A stretch of 43,579 nt of DNA from CAZTII01 sp964613305 (GCA_964613305.1 CAZTII010000009.1:1-43579), one strand, 5' to 3'. Shown: positions 35,216 to 43,579, numbered from the stretch's first letter. Numbers and translations are program-made. Notes: generated by a model from the letters alone, not told the origin.

Positions 35216-36421
35216 TTAACCAAACGACTTATTTAGTCGTTTACCGATAATTTTTACTATTATATTTAAACCTAATACAAAAATTAATATAATTAATGAA
35301 ATTGCGCTCGCTAATTCAAAATTAGGATTTTCTGATGACATAAAACTCCAAATCATCAACGATAATGACGTAGACTGTCCAAGCAATGTAACCGAGTCAT
35401 TAATGAAGGTACCCATCGTATAAATTAAAGCAGCCGACTCACCAATAACGCGTCCAATACTTAGCAGAACACCAGTTAATATACCATTAATGCAACTAGG
35501 TAAAACTACCTTAAAAATGGTTTGTGATTTAGTTGCGCCAAGTGATAAACTACCATCACGCAATCCCTTAGGAACAACAATTAATGCTTCTTCCGTTGAA
35601 CGAATAATTGTTGGCAATAAAATAACGGACATCGTTAAACCACCTAATAACACACTCGTTGTTTTAGCACCAAATAACGCTGTTACCGGGAATAATACCG
35701 TAATACCCATTAACCCATAAATAATGCTTGGAACACCTGTTAACACTTCAATACCTTGACGAATTAAAGCGTTCATCCGTGTTTTAGAAGCATATTCATG
35801 AAGATAAATAGCACTTGAAATACCAATTGGTAGTGAAATAGAAAGCGAAATTAAAATCAAATAAAAGGTTGCGACTAGAGAACTACGAATACCTCCACCA
35901 GCACTTTTAATGTACATGGAAGAAACACTTTCTGATTTCTCTAATGTTTGAATAATTGCTTTACTATCACTACCTAAAATCTTACCACTTAATAAGATAT
36001 TTCCTGACGCATCTTTAGAATCAATTTTTTCAATTGTATACCCAACATCAAAATTAATCTTTTTTCCTTCACTTTCACCAGCTGTTGTACTGACAACTTC
36101 TTTAAATGGTGAATTGGCGTCAATATATGTCACTCGAATTACTTTATCTTTTGACGAAGTAACATAATCATCTACGGCAATACCCCATTTACTAGAAAAC
36201 TGTTCAGCAGCAATTGAATCAGGTTTTACAAAATTACCAGCTTTATCATTTACTACAGCGACCAAGTAATTCTTTGACCAATAATCATTCCGTAATAAAT
36301 CAAAATTTAATACTTTAATACCACGTTGAAATACAAATATTAAGATTGCCCCTAAAATAATGCAACTAATGGCACTTGCCATATATGTAATTACATTATA
36401 TATTATATCCTTTTTTCTCAT
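35216..36421 (-). CDS. pstA: Phosphate ABC permease PstA with extra extracellular insert
   Basis: 401 residues against ~290 for typical PstA. After membrane segment ~12-32 comes an insert of about 110-130 residues (~45-178), then the normal GGGIRSSLVATFYLI start and EAA loop (SLGATKSQTIFKVVLPSCINGI). The insert faces outside; it holds NYLVAVVNDKAGNF and a FDVGYTIEKIDSKDASG stretch that vaguely suggests a PDZ-like or beta-rich fold, unproven. Four-base ATGA overlap with pstC. Works with PstC as the membrane channel for phosphate. Confidence 0.94.
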   Translation of the reverse strand: MRKKDIIYNVITYMASAISCIILGAILIFVFQRGIKVLNFDLLRNDYWSKNYLVAVVNDKAGNFVKPDSIAAEQFSSKWGIAVDDYVTSSKDKVIRVTYIDANSPFKEVVSTTAGESEGKKINFDVGYTIEKIDSKDASGNILLSGKILGSDSKAIIQTLEKSESVSSMYIKSAGGGIRSSLVATFYLILISLSISLPIGISSAIYLHEYASKTRMNALIRQGIEVLTGVPSIIYGLMGITVLFPVTALFGAKTTSVLLGGLTMSVILLPTIIRSTEEALIVVPKGLRDGSLSLGATKSQTIFKVVLPSCINGILTGVLLSIGRVIGESAALIYTMGTFINDSVTLLGQSTSLSLMIWSFMSSENPNFELASAISLIILIFVLGLNIIVKIIGKRLNKSFG

Positions 36422-37320
36422 GCATTATTACCAACTTTTCTTTTTACCGCATTTAAAATAGCATTACTAATTAAAATAACAGCCATCAACACGATACCAA
36501 TCGAGAAACGAATATCGTAATCGACACCGGTTGTTTCTTTTAAACCAGCAAGCATTGTACTAGTTAAAGTTCTAGTAATATCAAATGGATTAAATGTTGG
36601 ACCAAATAACTTATTACCAGCAACCATCGCTACCGCTGTAGCCTCACCAAAAGCACGACCCAAACCTAAAATAGCTCCCGCAAAAATACCTGATTTAGCA
36701 CTAATTAATACCACTTTAAAATTTGTTTGCGTTACTGTAGCACCAAGAGCCATCGAAGCATTTTCCAAATCACGATCAACTGCCTCAATTGCTACCATAG
36801 ACATCGAAGTAATAGTAGGAAATATCATCACCGCCAATAAAATAACAACCGTTAATAACGAACTACCACCAGCTGTCGTAATATTGAATGATGCCGCTAA
36901 ATTACGAACCATTGGAGCAATAACACCAGAAGCAAATACACCATAGACAATACTTGGAATACTAGACAATAATTCCACAACTGATTTCATGATTGCCCCT
37001 ATTTTTTTAGGTGCAATTTTTACGATAAAGAGAGACGTTAATACTGAAATAGGAAAAGCGATAAGTAAGGCAAAAAATGCCGAAACCAATGTATTAATAA
37101 TAATAAAGCCCACACCATAAATATGTTTATCTTGACGATAACTTAGGCCGAATAAAAAATCAATGAAAGAAACTTGTCCATGCGGATAACTTGGAAGAAA
37201 CGGAGAAACTCCCTTCATAACAATGAAGAGAGTAAGTACTACTATTACACTTGACGATAAAATCGCCATTGCCATAAATAAATATTGAAAGAACTTATCC
37301 AATAGTTTTGTTTTAGTCAT
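36418..37320 (-). CDS. pstC: Phosphate ABC permease PstC
   Basis: 300 residues with six membrane segments. It shows the PstC hallmarks FLFGLSYR (after segment 1), ELLSSIPSIVYGVFA, the EAA-type loop ASMALGATVTQTNFKVVL and GLGRAFGEATAVAMVAGN. Together with PstA it forms the phosphate channel. It starts one base after the pstS stop and overlaps pstA by ATGA, so the whole operon is tightly coupled. Confidence 0.96.
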   Translation of the reverse strand: MTKTKLLDKFFQYLFMAMAILSSSVIVVLTLFIVMKGVSPFLPSYPHGQVSFIDFLFGLSYRQDKHIYGVGFIIINTLVSAFFALLIAFPISVLTSLFIVKIAPKKIGAIMKSVVELLSSIPSIVYGVFASGVIAPMVRNLAASFNITTAGGSSLLTVVILLAVMIFPTITSMSMVAIEAVDRDLENASMALGATVTQTNFKVVLISAKSGIFAGAILGLGRAFGEATAVAMVAGNKLFGPTFNPFDITRTLTSTMLAGLKETTGVDYDIRFSIGIVLMAVILISNAILNAVKRKVGNNA

Positions 37321-37321
37321 A

Positions 37322-38251
37322 CTATTTGCACAATGAAAAGTCTGTAATTTCTCCGTTATATACTTTAGACAATGTGTCTTTAGATAAATTTTCCAAGTTG
37401 TTTTTTGGGTTAACGATTGCTACAACAGCATCTAAACAGTAAGCACCAGTTAATAATGCTTTTGTTGTATCTTCTTCACCATCTTTAAATTTACGAGATG
37501 CAAAACCGATATCCGCACGATTCACACCGTCTTTTTCTCCACCTAAAACACGTTTGTAACCATCTGAAGAACCAGTTTGATTCATAACGAATTTGAAGTT
37601 ACCAGCCATAGGAACAAATGCTTCTAAAGCAGCTTTAAGAGTTTTGTCAACTGATGTAGAACCAGCAGTAGTAATTGTAATCGCTGAGTTATCTTTTTTA
37701 ACAATTGGATGTTTTTCAGCAAGAGTAGCCCATGCTACACCTTTACTAGCATTAACAACTCCACCCGCATGTTCAACAATCATCATACCTTCAATAGAAT
37801 TGCTCATAAAGTCAATAAAGGCAACAACTAATTCTTCTTGTTCTTTGCTCGTATAATCACCAGCACTACGAGTTACGTAACTAAAAGGACGTTGCATACC
37901 GTAGCTACCATCAATAACTGCTTCTTTAGTAGGTTTAACACCTTCAAATGATAAAGGTTTAACACCATTTGCTTCAAAGTCTGTACTAATTGAAGCATAA
38001 CCAATACCGTGCTCATCAGTTTTAACTTTAGTAACCATATCACCATTTGAAGAAACTTCAATCGCAGTTTTTGTTAATTCTTTTAAACCGATTGCTTTTT
38101 CAAACGCTTCACGAGTTCCACTTGATGAATCACGAGTATAAACATTGATAACACTTGCTGTCTTAACTTCAGGAGTTGGAGTTGCTTCTGTTTTTGTACT
38201 ACCGCAACCAACCATTAATAAGAGTGACAAACAAACTAAAATCTTTTTCAT
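37322..38251 (-). CDS. pstS: Phosphate-binding lipoprotein PstS
   Basis: 309 residues. Lipobox LMVGC (Cys16), a short Thr/Glu/Pro linker, and a two-lobed binding fold. Phosphate-site segments are RDSSSGTREAFEKAIG in the first lobe, and AGSTSVDKTL and NQTGSSDGYKRVLGG in the second. The order of the lobes appears swapped relative to many PstS proteins, where the AGSTxV segment comes near the N-terminus. RBS GGAGG precedes the ATG. First gene of the operon, downstream of a Pho-box array. Confidence 0.93.
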   Translation of the reverse strand: MKKILVCLSLLLMVGCGSTKTEATPTPEVKTASVINVYTRDSSSGTREAFEKAIGLKELTKTAIEVSSNGDMVTKVKTDEHGIGYASISTDFEANGVKPLSFEGVKPTKEAVIDGSYGMQRPFSYVTRSAGDYTSKEQEELVVAFIDFMSNSIEGMMIVEHAGGVVNASKGVAWATLAEKHPIVKKDNSAITITTAGSTSVDKTLKAALEAFVPMAGNFKFVMNQTGSSDGYKRVLGGEKDGVNRADIGFASRKFKDGEEDTTKALLTGAYCLDAVVAIVNPKNNLENLSKDTLSKVYNGEITDFSLCK

Positions 38252-38287
38252 TTCAATCCTCCACGTACTCTTTGTACACTGTAAGGA

Positions 38288-38348
38288 TATAGTATTTATA
38301 TAAAGGTAATATTATGCAATTGTTAAATTTAGGTAAAATTTACATAAA
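38288..38348 (-). promoter_or_regulatory. Pho box array and promoter of pstS
   Basis: Minus strand hexamers TTTATG, TTTACC, TTAACA, ATAATA, TTTATA, ACTATA occur at an exact 11-base pitch (six copies, five-base spacers, three of them TAAAT). This is the architecture of Gram-positive PhoP boxes (TT[ACT]A[CT]A repeats). A -10-like TACTAT (38289-38294) sits at the end with no -35 consensus, as expected for an activated promoter. The array overlaps the last codons of alr. Confidence 0.75.
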
Positions 38349-39428
38349 TCGTTTGTTTTTATAACAAACCTCTACTCCATTCTTTTTATAAATACGAGTT
38401 AAGCGATCACTTAACGTCGTTAATATTTCATAGATGATTGTATTATTATCAGATGCTACCTCTGAAAGAGAAATATGGTCACCAAAAATTTCTACTATCG
38501 TTTCAATATCATAAAAAGAAGGACAACGAACCATCATTTGATCCATACAAATACGACCAACAATTGGACAACGCTCAGAAATCCAAACATCCCTTCCTTG
38601 ATTACGTTTACTAAACCCATCTGCATAACCGATAGGTAATGTCGCAATCCATTCTTTATTAGACGCCACATATTCAGCACCATAACTCACCGTTTCAAAT
38701 TGTTCAATTTCTTTCATGCAAACAATTTTTGTATATAACGAAAATACAGGTTGTAATTGATGATCGTTTGAAGCATAACCATACATCGCAATACCACAAC
38801 GACCAATATTACAAAGATCATGATCAAAATCTAACATACCATCTGAATTATCCGCATGAATCCATTTAAAAGAATAATCACATGACTCGACAATTGCTTT
38901 AAACATGGAATATTGTTGTTCATTTTTTTTATTTAAACAATCATCAGCACATGCAAAATGAGTAAAAATTCCTTCAATTTTAAAAATATAACGAATTAAA
39001 GAAATTCCTTGTTTCACTTCTTCAACACTTTTAAATCCAAGTCGATTCATTCCAGTATCCACTTTTAAATGAACTTTTAAGCCATAACACGCTGTTTTAA
39101 CTGCTTTTTTTAACCAATCCAATGATATCGCTGTCACTGAAATAGAATGTTCAACACATGCCTTTAAATCCGAAGGACTAACATACCCTAAAACTAATAT
39201 TTCGCCAATACAACCATTATTTCTTAAGTATAACGCTTCATCAAAGCTACTTACCGCAAAAAAATTAACACCAACTTCACTAGCATAAAAAGCCATTTCA
39301 AGATCACCTGCACCATAGGCATTTGCTTTTAAAACAGCCATAATTTCTTTATTTGATACTTCTTTTATACGACGTAAATTATGTTGAAATGCATCAACGT
39401 TTATCTCAATCCACGTAGGTCTAGACAT
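38340..39428 (-). CDS. alr: Alanine racemase
   Basis: 362 residues, PLP-dependent fold III. The PLP lysine is Lys34 in AVLKANAYGAG; VDTGMNRLGF, HADNSDG, RCGIAMYGY, and the catalytic Tyr in SYGAEYVA followed by LPIGYADGF and GRICMDQM are all present. It makes D-Ala for the Ddl reaction encoded at 20222. It starts one base after a small membrane protein gene, with only a weak ribosome site, so it is probably coupled to that gene. Its 3' end is part of the Pho-box array of pstS. Confidence 0.96.
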   Translation of the reverse strand: MSRPTWIEINVDAFQHNLRRIKEVSNKEIMAVLKANAYGAGDLEMAFYASEVGVNFFAVSSFDEALYLRNNGCIGEILVLGYVSPSDLKACVEHSISVTAISLDWLKKAVKTACYGLKVHLKVDTGMNRLGFKSVEEVKQGISLIRYIFKIEGIFTHFACADDCLNKKNEQQYSMFKAIVESCDYSFKWIHADNSDGMLDFDHDLCNIGRCGIAMYGYASNDHQLQPVFSLYTKIVCMKEIEQFETVSYGAEYVASNKEWIATLPIGYADGFSKRNQGRDVWISERCPIVGRICMDQMMVRCPSFYDIETIVEIFGDHISLSEVASDNNTIIYEILTTLSDRLTRIYKKNGVEVCYKNKRFM

Positions 39429-39429
39429 A

Positions 39430-39864
39430 TTAGTGACCGCCTATGCGAGAATTAATATACGCTATATAAACACCATACGCTCGAAATAAAAAGCCTAATA
39501 GTGAACTAATACTCGTTAAATTAAATAACATCGATACATAAATAATAAAACTAGGAAGAAAATTACTAGGAACTAGTACAGCAAAACCAAAATAAGCAAT
39601 TAAATCAGCAATCATAAAAGAAAATGCTGCTAAAAAAGCACCTAAAATAGAAAATTGTAATTGAACTCCACGACCATAATTACAAATTACCCAACCAATC
39701 GCATAACCCATACCAACAAAAGCGATTGAAAATTCAATGTGCATCAATGATGAAATAAAACCATACACGATCGCTAAAACAAAAGCTGTCACTGAGCCAA
39801 CAAGTATCGCTCTACTAAAGCGTTGTTGACGAGTAATCGCTTGACTATTAAATATTTTATACAT
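39430..39864 (-). CDS. Small membrane protein, function unknown
   Basis: 144 residues from ATG 39864, which follows GGAGG by a normal distance; the TTG at 39882 would sit before that site. Four hydrophobic segments (~20-41, 46-62, 70-95, 105-130) with a basic N-terminus (TRQQRFSR). No recognised motif. It is first in a two-gene unit with alr and has an extended -10 promoter. It may belong to a flippase- or transporter-accessory type, but I cannot name the family. Confidence 0.75.
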   Translation of the reverse strand: MYKIFNSQAITRQQRFSRAILVGSVTAFVLAIVYGFISSLMHIEFSIAFVGMGYAIGWVICNYGRGVQLQFSILGAFLAAFSFMIADLIAYFGFAVLVPSNFLPSFIIYVSMLFNLTSISSLLGFLFRAYGVYIAYINSRIGGH

Positions 39865-39884
39865 AAAGTAAACCTCCGCCAATA

Positions 39885-39893
39885 ATTATATCA
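39885..39893 (-). promoter_or_regulatory. Extended -10 promoter of membrane protein-alr unit
   Basis: Minus strand TGATATAAT about 20 bases before the ATG at 39864 and just past the PTS operon terminator. Confidence 0.65.
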
Positions 39894-39910
39894 CGTTTTA
39901 AGTAAACCAT

Positions 39911-39943
39911 AAAAAAAACTATAATAATCAATATTATAGTTTT
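39911..39943 (-). terminator. Terminator of PTS operon
   Basis: Minus strand AAAACTATAATA and TATTATAGTTTT form a 12-pair stem with a 5-base loop and a run of T residues, 7 bases past the EIICB stop. Confidence 0.85.
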
Positions 39944-39949
39944 GTCACA

Positions 39950-41461
39950 TTAATCGTCTAAACCTAAAATTTCAACGATGTTATTCTTGTATAAAATTGC
40001 TTTAGCCCCGTAAATAGCTTGAATACCACCACCTACTTCAAGAACATCGGTTGCACCTAATTTCTTAAGAACATCTTTATTTACTTTCGCAACTGATTTT
40101 ACCGATACTCTTAAACGAGTGATACATGCATCAACATCTTCAATATTTTCTTTTCCGCCTAATGCGTCAATAATAACATAAGAAGCATCTTTAATCGATG
40201 ATTTAGTTTCAATAACAGCTGTTGCATTTCCTTCATCATCCACATCATCTTCACCACGACCTGGTGTTAATACATTGAATTTTAAAATAAATGTTTTAAA
40301 TACGAAGTAATATAAAACAGCCCAAGCTGCACCAAATGGAATTTGAATCATCCAATTTGTTTTAGCATTTCCTTGTAATATACCAAACAATGTAAAGTCA
40401 ATCACACCACCTGAGAAAGTATTACCGATTGAAATATTTAAAATATCAGCAATAAAGAATGAAACACCATCCAAGAAAGCATGAATTACGTACAATACTG
40501 GAGAAACGAATAAGAACATAAATTCGATTGGTTCAGTAATTCCGGTAATAAATGACGTTAATGCAACACCAAAGAATAAACCAGCATATGCTTTACGTTT
40601 ATCTTTTGCAACACAGTGATACATTGCAAGACATGCTGCTGGTAAACCAAACATCATTGTTGAAAATCTTCCGGCAAAGAAACGTGTTCCTTCAGTATAT
40701 AAACCAGTATGGTTAGGATCTGCAAGTTGAGCAAAGAAAATCTTTTGCGCACCAGCAACACTAACACCCGCTACTGTTTCAACACCACCAAGCTCTGTAT
40801 ACCAGAACATTGGATAAATCATATGGTGAAGACCAACGGCACCACAAAGTCTCATTAAGAAGCCATAGAAGAATGAACCAACAGGACCTGCTTTAGAAAT
40901 TACTTCACCGCTACTTACAAGCATATTTTGAAATGGTGGCCATACTAAGAAGAATGCAACACCAATAAAAATAGATGCAAATGAAGTAACGATTGGAACA
41001 AAACGTGAACCACCAAAGAACCCTAATGCTTGAGGTAATTCAATGTTTTGATATTTGTTATGAAGATTAACTGTAACAACACCGACAACGATAGCACCGA
41101 TTACTCCAGTATCGATTCCAGCGCCTTCAGGTTTAAATATTTTCAACATTGCCCCAATTGTTGCGGTCATTACTAAGAAGCCAACAACACCTGCTAAAGC
41201 AGCTGTTCCTTTGTCTTTTTTAGCCAAACCAATACATAAACCAATACACAATAATAATGCTAAATTACCAAATACAATACTTCCAGCTGCACTCATTACA
41301 CCAAAAATTCCTTGTAAAAATGCATTGTTTAATACTGGATACGCAGCGATATTCACTGGGTTAGATAGCGCCCCACCAATACCAAGCAATAAACCTGCAG
41401 CTGGTAGTATGGCGATAGGGAGCATGAATGCTTTACCAATCTTTTGTAACTCTTTAAACAT
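39950..41461 (-). CDS. PTS EIICB, glucose/N-acetylhexosamine family
   Basis: 503 residues from ATG 41461 (after AAGGAGG); the longer frame from 41563 lies inside nanE. Residues 1-~400 are the EIIC channel: FMLPIAILPAAGLLLGIGGAL, HHMIYPMFWYTELGG, and ITGITEPIEFMFLFVSP, the glutamate motif of sugar-binding EIIC. An acidic linker leads to EIIB with phospho-Cys446 in EDVDACITRLRV. EIIA is a separate gene at 42972. With NanE in the operon, N-acetylmannosamine is a likely substrate, though glucosamine-type sugars are possible. Confidence 0.93.
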   Translation of the reverse strand: MFKELQKIGKAFMLPIAILPAAGLLLGIGGALSNPVNIAAYPVLNNAFLQGIFGVMSAAGSIVFGNLALLLCIGLCIGLAKKDKGTAALAGVVGFLVMTATIGAMLKIFKPEGAGIDTGVIGAIVVGVVTVNLHNKYQNIELPQALGFFGGSRFVPIVTSFASIFIGVAFFLVWPPFQNMLVSSGEVISKAGPVGSFFYGFLMRLCGAVGLHHMIYPMFWYTELGGVETVAGVSVAGAQKIFFAQLADPNHTGLYTEGTRFFAGRFSTMMFGLPAACLAMYHCVAKDKRKAYAGLFFGVALTSFITGITEPIEFMFLFVSPVLYVIHAFLDGVSFFIADILNISIGNTFSGGVIDFTLFGILQGNAKTNWMIQIPFGAAWAVLYYFVFKTFILKFNVLTPGRGEDDVDDEGNATAVIETKSSIKDASYVIIDALGGKENIEDVDACITRLRVSVKSVAKVNKDVLKKLGATDVLEVGGGIQAIYGAKAILYKNNIVEILGLDD

Positions 41462-41475
41462 ACCTTTCTTCCTCC

Positions 41476-42144
41476 TTATTTTTTTAAAACCTTTGCAAAT
41501 TTTTCGGTGATTAAATGAGGTCGTGTAATAGCACCGCCGACAACAGCACAGTGGACACCACACTCCATCACAAGAACTAAATCATTTGGAGTATTGATTT
41601 TCCCTTCAGCAATCACTGGAATTTTACAATCTTGGACAACTCTTTTAATGAGTTGCAAGTCAGGTCCGTCTAAATTTCTTGAATCACTTGTATAGCCACA
41701 AAGCGTTGTCGATACACAATCAAAACCTATCTTCTCTGCTTCCATACACTCTTCATACGTAGAACAATCAGCCATTGCCAATCGTCCATTCTCATGAATA
41801 TAATCAACTAACTCTTTAATTTTTTCACCATTTGGTCGTTCTCTAAATGTCGCATCCAACGCAATCATCTGACACTTAGTTTCTAACAACTCATCCACTT
41901 CTTTTTTAGTTGGCGTAATATACACTAAACAATCCCCATAATTACGTTTCACAATACCAATCACTGGTAAATCTACCACATTCATAATCTCTAAAATATC
42001 TTCTTTACTTTGGGCGCGTATTCCACTAGCACCACCAACTTTAGCCGCATACGCCATACGTGACATAATATAAGAGCTATGTAATGGTTCTTCCGGTAAC
42101 GCTTGACATGAAACAATAAGTTTTCCCTTTACGATATCGAGCAT
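41476..42144 (-). CDS. nanE: N-acetylmannosamine-6-phosphate 2-epimerase
   Basis: 222 residues, TIM barrel of the NanE family: GKLIVSCQALPEEPLH at the N-terminus, GASGIRAQ, VIGIVKRNY (catalytic Lys), IALDATFRERP, ADCSTYEE, TLCGYT and IAEGKINTP. It turns ManNAc-6-phosphate into GlcNAc-6-phosphate. Its ribosome site is formed by the last glcT codons (GGAGGATAATATG). No NanA or NanK is nearby, so the substrate probably arrives already phosphorylated through the PTS encoded next to it. Confidence 0.96.
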   Translation of the reverse strand: MLDIVKGKLIVSCQALPEEPLHSSYIMSRMAYAAKVGGASGIRAQSKEDILEIMNVVDLPVIGIVKRNYGDCLVYITPTKKEVDELLETKCQMIALDATFRERPNGEKIKELVDYIHENGRLAMADCSTYEECMEAEKIGFDCVSTTLCGYTSDSRNLDGPDLQLIKRVVQDCKIPVIAEGKINTPNDLVLVMECGVHCAVVGGAITRPHLITEKFAKVLKK

Positions 42145-42145
42145 A

Positions 42146-42994
42146 TTATCCTCCTTGATTTAATATGTTTTGAATATGGATAGTAAGATAACAAACTTCC
42201 CCTTCATTCAATAAAATACCATATTCATCATGTATATAATCTTTTAACTTTTCCGCTAAATGGTATGTTTTTCGATATTTACTCTTAATAATTCCTTCAA
42301 TCGGATTATCTAATTCAATACCATCAATCGCTCTTTTTAAAGCAAATTTTAAATGTGTCACTAATCTCTGTTTTAAAACATTTGTACTACACAGAGAAAT
42401 ACCTGTTTCTCTTTCAATCAATTCCACCGAATCACCAATAATACGAATCACTAAATTACTCAAACCAGCTTCACTATCATTTAATGCTGAATGAATATGC
42501 ATACAAATAAAACCAATTTCGGAACTCGGAAGATTTATTTTCAAAATTTTATTCACTAAATCAACCATTTCCTTCGAAAAAGCAAATTCTCTAGGATACA
42601 TATATTCAATCTCTTCAAGAAAAATATTACCAATCACTAATTTTTCTTTATATCGTTTCACTGAAAATATAAGATGATCCAACAAAGAAACATGCAGTTT
42701 TTCATTGTATTGTTTACCAAATTTTTCAATCATTTTAGAAATAATCGATTCTGACGCCAACAATACTTCTTCATCCGCATTACTTACTAATTCTTGATAA
42801 GCTTCACGATTTTTCTCATTTTTAATTTCATAAACCTTTTCAAAACCATCTATAATACAATCATCATTTTTTTTATTAAAACCAATTCCTTTACCAAAGA
42901 CAATAACCTCACGATTATCTTCATCTTTAGCCATAACAACATTATGATTTAAGATTTTTACGATAAAGTATTTACTTACAAACGGCAATGACAT
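42146..42994 (-). CDS. BglG-type transcription antiterminator (GlcT-like)
   Basis: 282 residues, the GlcT size. RNA-binding CAT domain (1-~60: FIVKILNHNVVMA and VIFGKGIGFNKK) followed by two PRDs. Regulatory histidines appear in SLLDHLIFSV and CMHIHSAL (PRD1), and VTHLKFALKRAI and CYLTIHIQN (PRD2). EIIB or HPr phosphorylates these to switch activity. It overlaps the end of the EIIA gene by 23 bases. A GlcT-type RNA target (43490-43517) overlaps the terminator ahead of the operon, so it should act on its own operon. Confidence 0.9.
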   Translation of the reverse strand: MSLPFVSKYFIVKILNHNVVMAKDEDNREVIVFGKGIGFNKKNDDCIIDGFEKVYEIKNEKNREAYQELVSNADEEVLLASESIISKMIEKFGKQYNEKLHVSLLDHLIFSVKRYKEKLVIGNIFLEEIEYMYPREFAFSKEMVDLVNKILKINLPSSEIGFICMHIHSALNDSEAGLSNLVIRIIGDSVELIERETGISLCSTNVLKQRLVTHLKFALKRAIDGIELDNPIEGIIKSKYRKTYHLAEKLKDYIHDEYGILLNEGEVCYLTIHIQNILNQGG

Positions 42995-43442
42995 CTTTTA
43001 ACCCTACTGTATCTAGCGATGAGGTTATAGAAAAAGATTTCGTATTTTGTACTACAACAATCACGTCGTCATGATAATTGCTGTTTCTAATCGCATCAAA
43101 GTCAACTTTCATCAAGAGTGTCCCCGCTTTCACAACATCACCCTCACTCACACACACTTCAAAGCCTTCACCTTTTAAATTCACCGTATCAACACCTACG
43201 TGTAAAATACATTCAATCTCACCATTGCACGCAAAACCAATCGCATGTTTTGTTGGAAAAATCATTGAAATAGTTCCATCAACTGGAGCATAAATCAAAT
43301 TACTCGTTGGTTTAATCGCAAAACCCTTACCAACCAATCCTTGTGAAAATACTTGGTCATTAATTTTTTCTTGTGGAATATAGTCGCCAACGCATGGACT
43401 ATACAGTGATACTTCATTGTTAACTTTCTTAAAAAATGCCAT
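42972..43442 (-). CDS. PTS EIIA component, glucose (Crr) family
   Basis: 156 residues. Standard EIIA-Glc fold with IYAPVDGTI, His66 in PTKHAIGF and the phosphoacceptor His81 in ILHVGVDTVNLKGEGF. It passes phosphate from HPr to the EIIB domain at 39950. First gene of the operon; AAGGAGG precedes the ATG. Free-standing EIIA with a separate EIICB is common in Bacillota. Confidence 0.94.
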   Translation of the reverse strand: MAFFKKVNNEVSLYSPCVGDYIPQEKINDQVFSQGLVGKGFAIKPTSNLIYAPVDGTISMIFPTKHAIGFACNGEIECILHVGVDTVNLKGEGFEVCVSEGDVVKAGTLLMKVDFDAIRNSNYHDDVIVVVQNTKSFSITSSLDTVGLKDVIAVCK

Positions 43443-43463
43443 TTCATTTCCTCCTTACAACAT

Positions 43464-43493
43464 AAAAAGCCATCAGAAAAAGTTCTGATGGCT
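43464..43493 (-). terminator. Leader terminator (attenuator) of PTS operon
   Basis: Minus strand AGCCATCAGAA, loop CTTT, TTCTGATGGCT, then T residues, between the promoter and the first gene. Its 5' arm overlaps the antiterminator target by four bases, so target formation and terminator formation exclude each other. Confidence 0.88.
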
Positions 43494-43517
43494 CATGCTT
43501 GTTTCCAATAACACGCC
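43490..43517 (-). promoter_or_regulatory. GlcT-type RNA antiterminator target (RAT)
   Basis: Minus strand begins GGCGTGTTATTGG and ends AAGCATGAGCC, resembling the ptsG RAT of Bacillus (CGTGTTACTG ... GCATGAG). The ends pair GGC/GCC. It overlaps the leader terminator, as RAT sites must. Confidence 0.7.
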
Positions 43518-43526
43518 TGTAACTTA

Positions 43527-43554
43527 ATTATAATCAACCTATAAAAATAGTCAA
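43527..43554 (-). promoter_or_regulatory. Promoter of PTS operon
   Basis: Minus strand -35 TTGACT (43549-43554), 16-base spacer, -10 TATAAT (43527-43532). The transcript would start near 43520, just before the RAT, giving a ~75-base leader. Confidence 0.8.
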
Positions 43555-43579
43555 GTTTTTTAAGTTAAATACTATTGTT

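Noticed and set aside
41462..41563. A 34-residue N-terminal extension of the PTS EIICB
   Set aside because: It lies inside nanE, is Cys/Arg-rich and unlike any EIIC, and AAGGAGG marks the later ATG at 41461.
1..43579. CRISPR arrays, insertion sequences, prophage or integration sites
   Set aside because: No repeat-spacer arrays, transposase or phage genes were seen, and no att-like duplication is evident at the tRNA genes.

Overview
The window is a low-GC chromosomal segment of a Gram-positive (Bacillota) bacterium. Evidence includes lipoprotein signal peptides, the cdaA-cdaR-glmM operon, a GlcT-type PTS antiterminator, PhoPR/Pst, NarL- and OmpR-type two-component pairs, strong AGGAGG ribosome sites and many extended -10 promoters (TGnTATAAT). 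A class such as Erysipelotrichia would fit, but that is inference. TAA, TAG and TGA all end genes, so the code is standard.

Layout. 1-6220: a DegV protein, then a NarL-type two-component pair divergent from an ABC exporter with two permeases. This arrangement resembles the LnrJK-LnrLMN lipid/antimicrobial exporters; the second permease is split by an in-frame TAA. 6373-6714: a three-tRNA operon (Ser-Asp-Gly) with its promoter and terminator. 6787-16566: a giant (~3,230-residue) modular surface protein whose reading frame is cut by TAA at codon 44, just after the signal peptide. 16641-20225: a divergent module of four lipoproteins: FMN-binding protein, rhodanese with catalytic Cys, ApbE flavin transferase, and a second rhodanese without the Cys. 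20222-25883: cell-wall genes (Ddl, a membrane-anchored MurF-like ligase), an alpha/beta hydrolase and an OmpR-type two-component pair. 25973-30374: cdaA-cdaR-glmM (c-di-AMP synthesis and amino-sugar supply), with an unusually long CdaA. 30445-38348: a TraB-family membrane protein, PhoPR, and convergent pstSCAB-phoU with a clear 11-bp-periodic Pho box. 38340-39893: alanine racemase behind a small membrane protein. 39911-43554: a GlcT-controlled PTS operon (EIIA, antiterminator, NanE, EIICB), probably for N-acetylmannosamine.

How it fits together. Alr, Ddl, MurF, GlmM and the PTS/NanE operon all feed peptidoglycan precursor metabolism. PhoPR and Pst handle phosphate. The most novel part is the ApbE/FMN/rhodanese lipoprotein module, which looks like an extracytoplasmic redox device possibly dealing with sulfur. 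Two long genes carry single in-frame TAA codons in otherwise intact frames, suggesting recent inactivation, phase-like variation or sequence error. No intergenic gap exceeds about 230 bases apart from the broken 5' end of the giant gene, and no CRISPR array, insertion sequence or prophage was seen.
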